Shown here: positions 63,649-64,000 of the stretch, one piece after another | How the letters are laid out: every line of letters starts with the position of its first letter | How positions within the stretch are numbered: the stretch's first letter is position 1 | IMG/VR virus record: IMGVR_UViG_3300044979_000004 | Location: 1-64,000 of that record | Source of the DNA: a virus | Strand: one strand, 5' to 3' | Length of the DNA: 64,000 nucleotides | The notes under the pieces: generated by a model | Database searches by the model: none | What the model was told of the DNA's origin: nothing | The model's input: only the letters and a program-made list of their open reading frames with translations | Translations under genes and position numbers: made by a program

Positions 63649-63998
63649 GATTTAAATCCCCAATCTCTTACTTTCTTCGTTGTAAACACCAAGGACCATG
63701 AGGTTCCGTAAGGTGTAATAATGCTGTGCGAGAACTCAGCCGGTCTATACAAAATTGACCCTGGCCTGCGTTTGTAGACCTTGTATTCGTCCTGATCGCC
63801 TACACGTTCCAAATACCCGTTCCACAGCAGAATGGTCAAGAAACTCCAGGGATGATCATGACAGGCCGGATGCCAACATGGAGCATCCAGCCGGTGCAAG
63901 TAAAGATTGCCCCAAGGAGTCTTGAGAAGGGTAAACCTGTAGAAGACTTCTCCCAATTCCTTCCAGCCAATTTCTTTGTACGGAAGAATCTTGCACAA
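63636..63998 (-). CDS. cupin-like protein, 5' end at the window edge
   Basis: At least 120 residues. LYLHRLDAPCWHPACHDHPW, GSILYRPAEFSHSIIT and WSLVFTTKKVRDWGF follow a small phage/bacterial cupin family with a HxH metal site. A TTG at 63998 could be the start, but the frame is still open at the edge, so the N-terminus may be missing. Confidence 0.7.
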   Translation of the reverse strand: MCKILPYKEIGWKELGEVFYRFTLLKTPWGNLYLHRLDAPCWHPACHDHPWSFLTILLWNGYLERVGDQDEYKVYKRRPGSILYRPAEFSHSIITPYGTSWSLVFTTKKVRDWGFKSCQA

Positions 63999-64000
63999 CA

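Overview
The window is part of a double-stranded DNA tailed phage genome. It is podovirus-like: a large terminase, a portal, an N4-gp56-like major capsid protein, a nozzle-like tail protein, and a run of very large internal virion proteins including one with a lytic transglycosylase domain. It is neither end-complete nor obviously a prophage, since no integrase or repressor was recognised and genes run off both edges. Consensus sigma-70 promoters (TTGACA-N17-TATAAT), AGGAG ribosome binding sites and Sec signal peptides point to a Gram-negative-type bacterial host. The host cannot be named from the sequence.

Layout. Bases 1-15632 are read almost entirely leftward. They hold a pentapeptide-repeat protein cut by the window edge, a permuted AAA+ ATPase, a set of tiny membrane proteins, two metallophosphoesterases, five convincing tRNAs, two tRNA-like wrecks, a tmRNA in two pieces in circularly permuted order, and a family A DNA polymerase. 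RNase HI diverges from the polymerase at 15.7 kb, and a roughly 600-base non-coding stretch follows. From 16.8 kb to 62.9 kb everything is read rightward: tail-fibre-like proteins (one with a signal peptide), a JAMM protease, tRNA-Asn and tRNA-Arg, a dual-specificity-type phosphatase, the terminase, the portal (split by a group I intron), scaffold, capsid, decoration and tail genes, internal virion proteins, lysis genes, a metallophosphoesterase, a dATP/dGTP diphosphohydrolase-like protein, six tRNAs, a GH25 endolysin and a class II ribonucleotide reductase. The last kilobase is leftward again (DHH phosphoesterase fragment, zinc-binding small protein, cupin).

How the parts work together. The left arm supplies replication (polymerase, RNase H, AAA+ ATPase) and translation support (tRNAs, tmRNA). 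The right arm supplies packaging, virion structure, DNA injection through internal proteins, lysis, and nucleotide supply. Seven HNH-type and one GIY-YIG free-standing homing endonucleases are scattered between genes, several with their own promoter.

Most notable signals: (1) a phage-borne circularly permuted tmRNA; (2) an AAA+ domain whose Walker B block precedes Walker A; (3) about 17 copies of a palindrome GCGTATTNAATACGC spread over the window; (4) strong promoters placed six bases before ATG, giving leaderless mRNAs; (5) a self-contained group I intron in the portal gene next to a GIY-YIG gene; (6) a perfect parS-like 16-mer; (7) large tail-type proteins with Sec signal peptides; (8) several structured 5' leaders.
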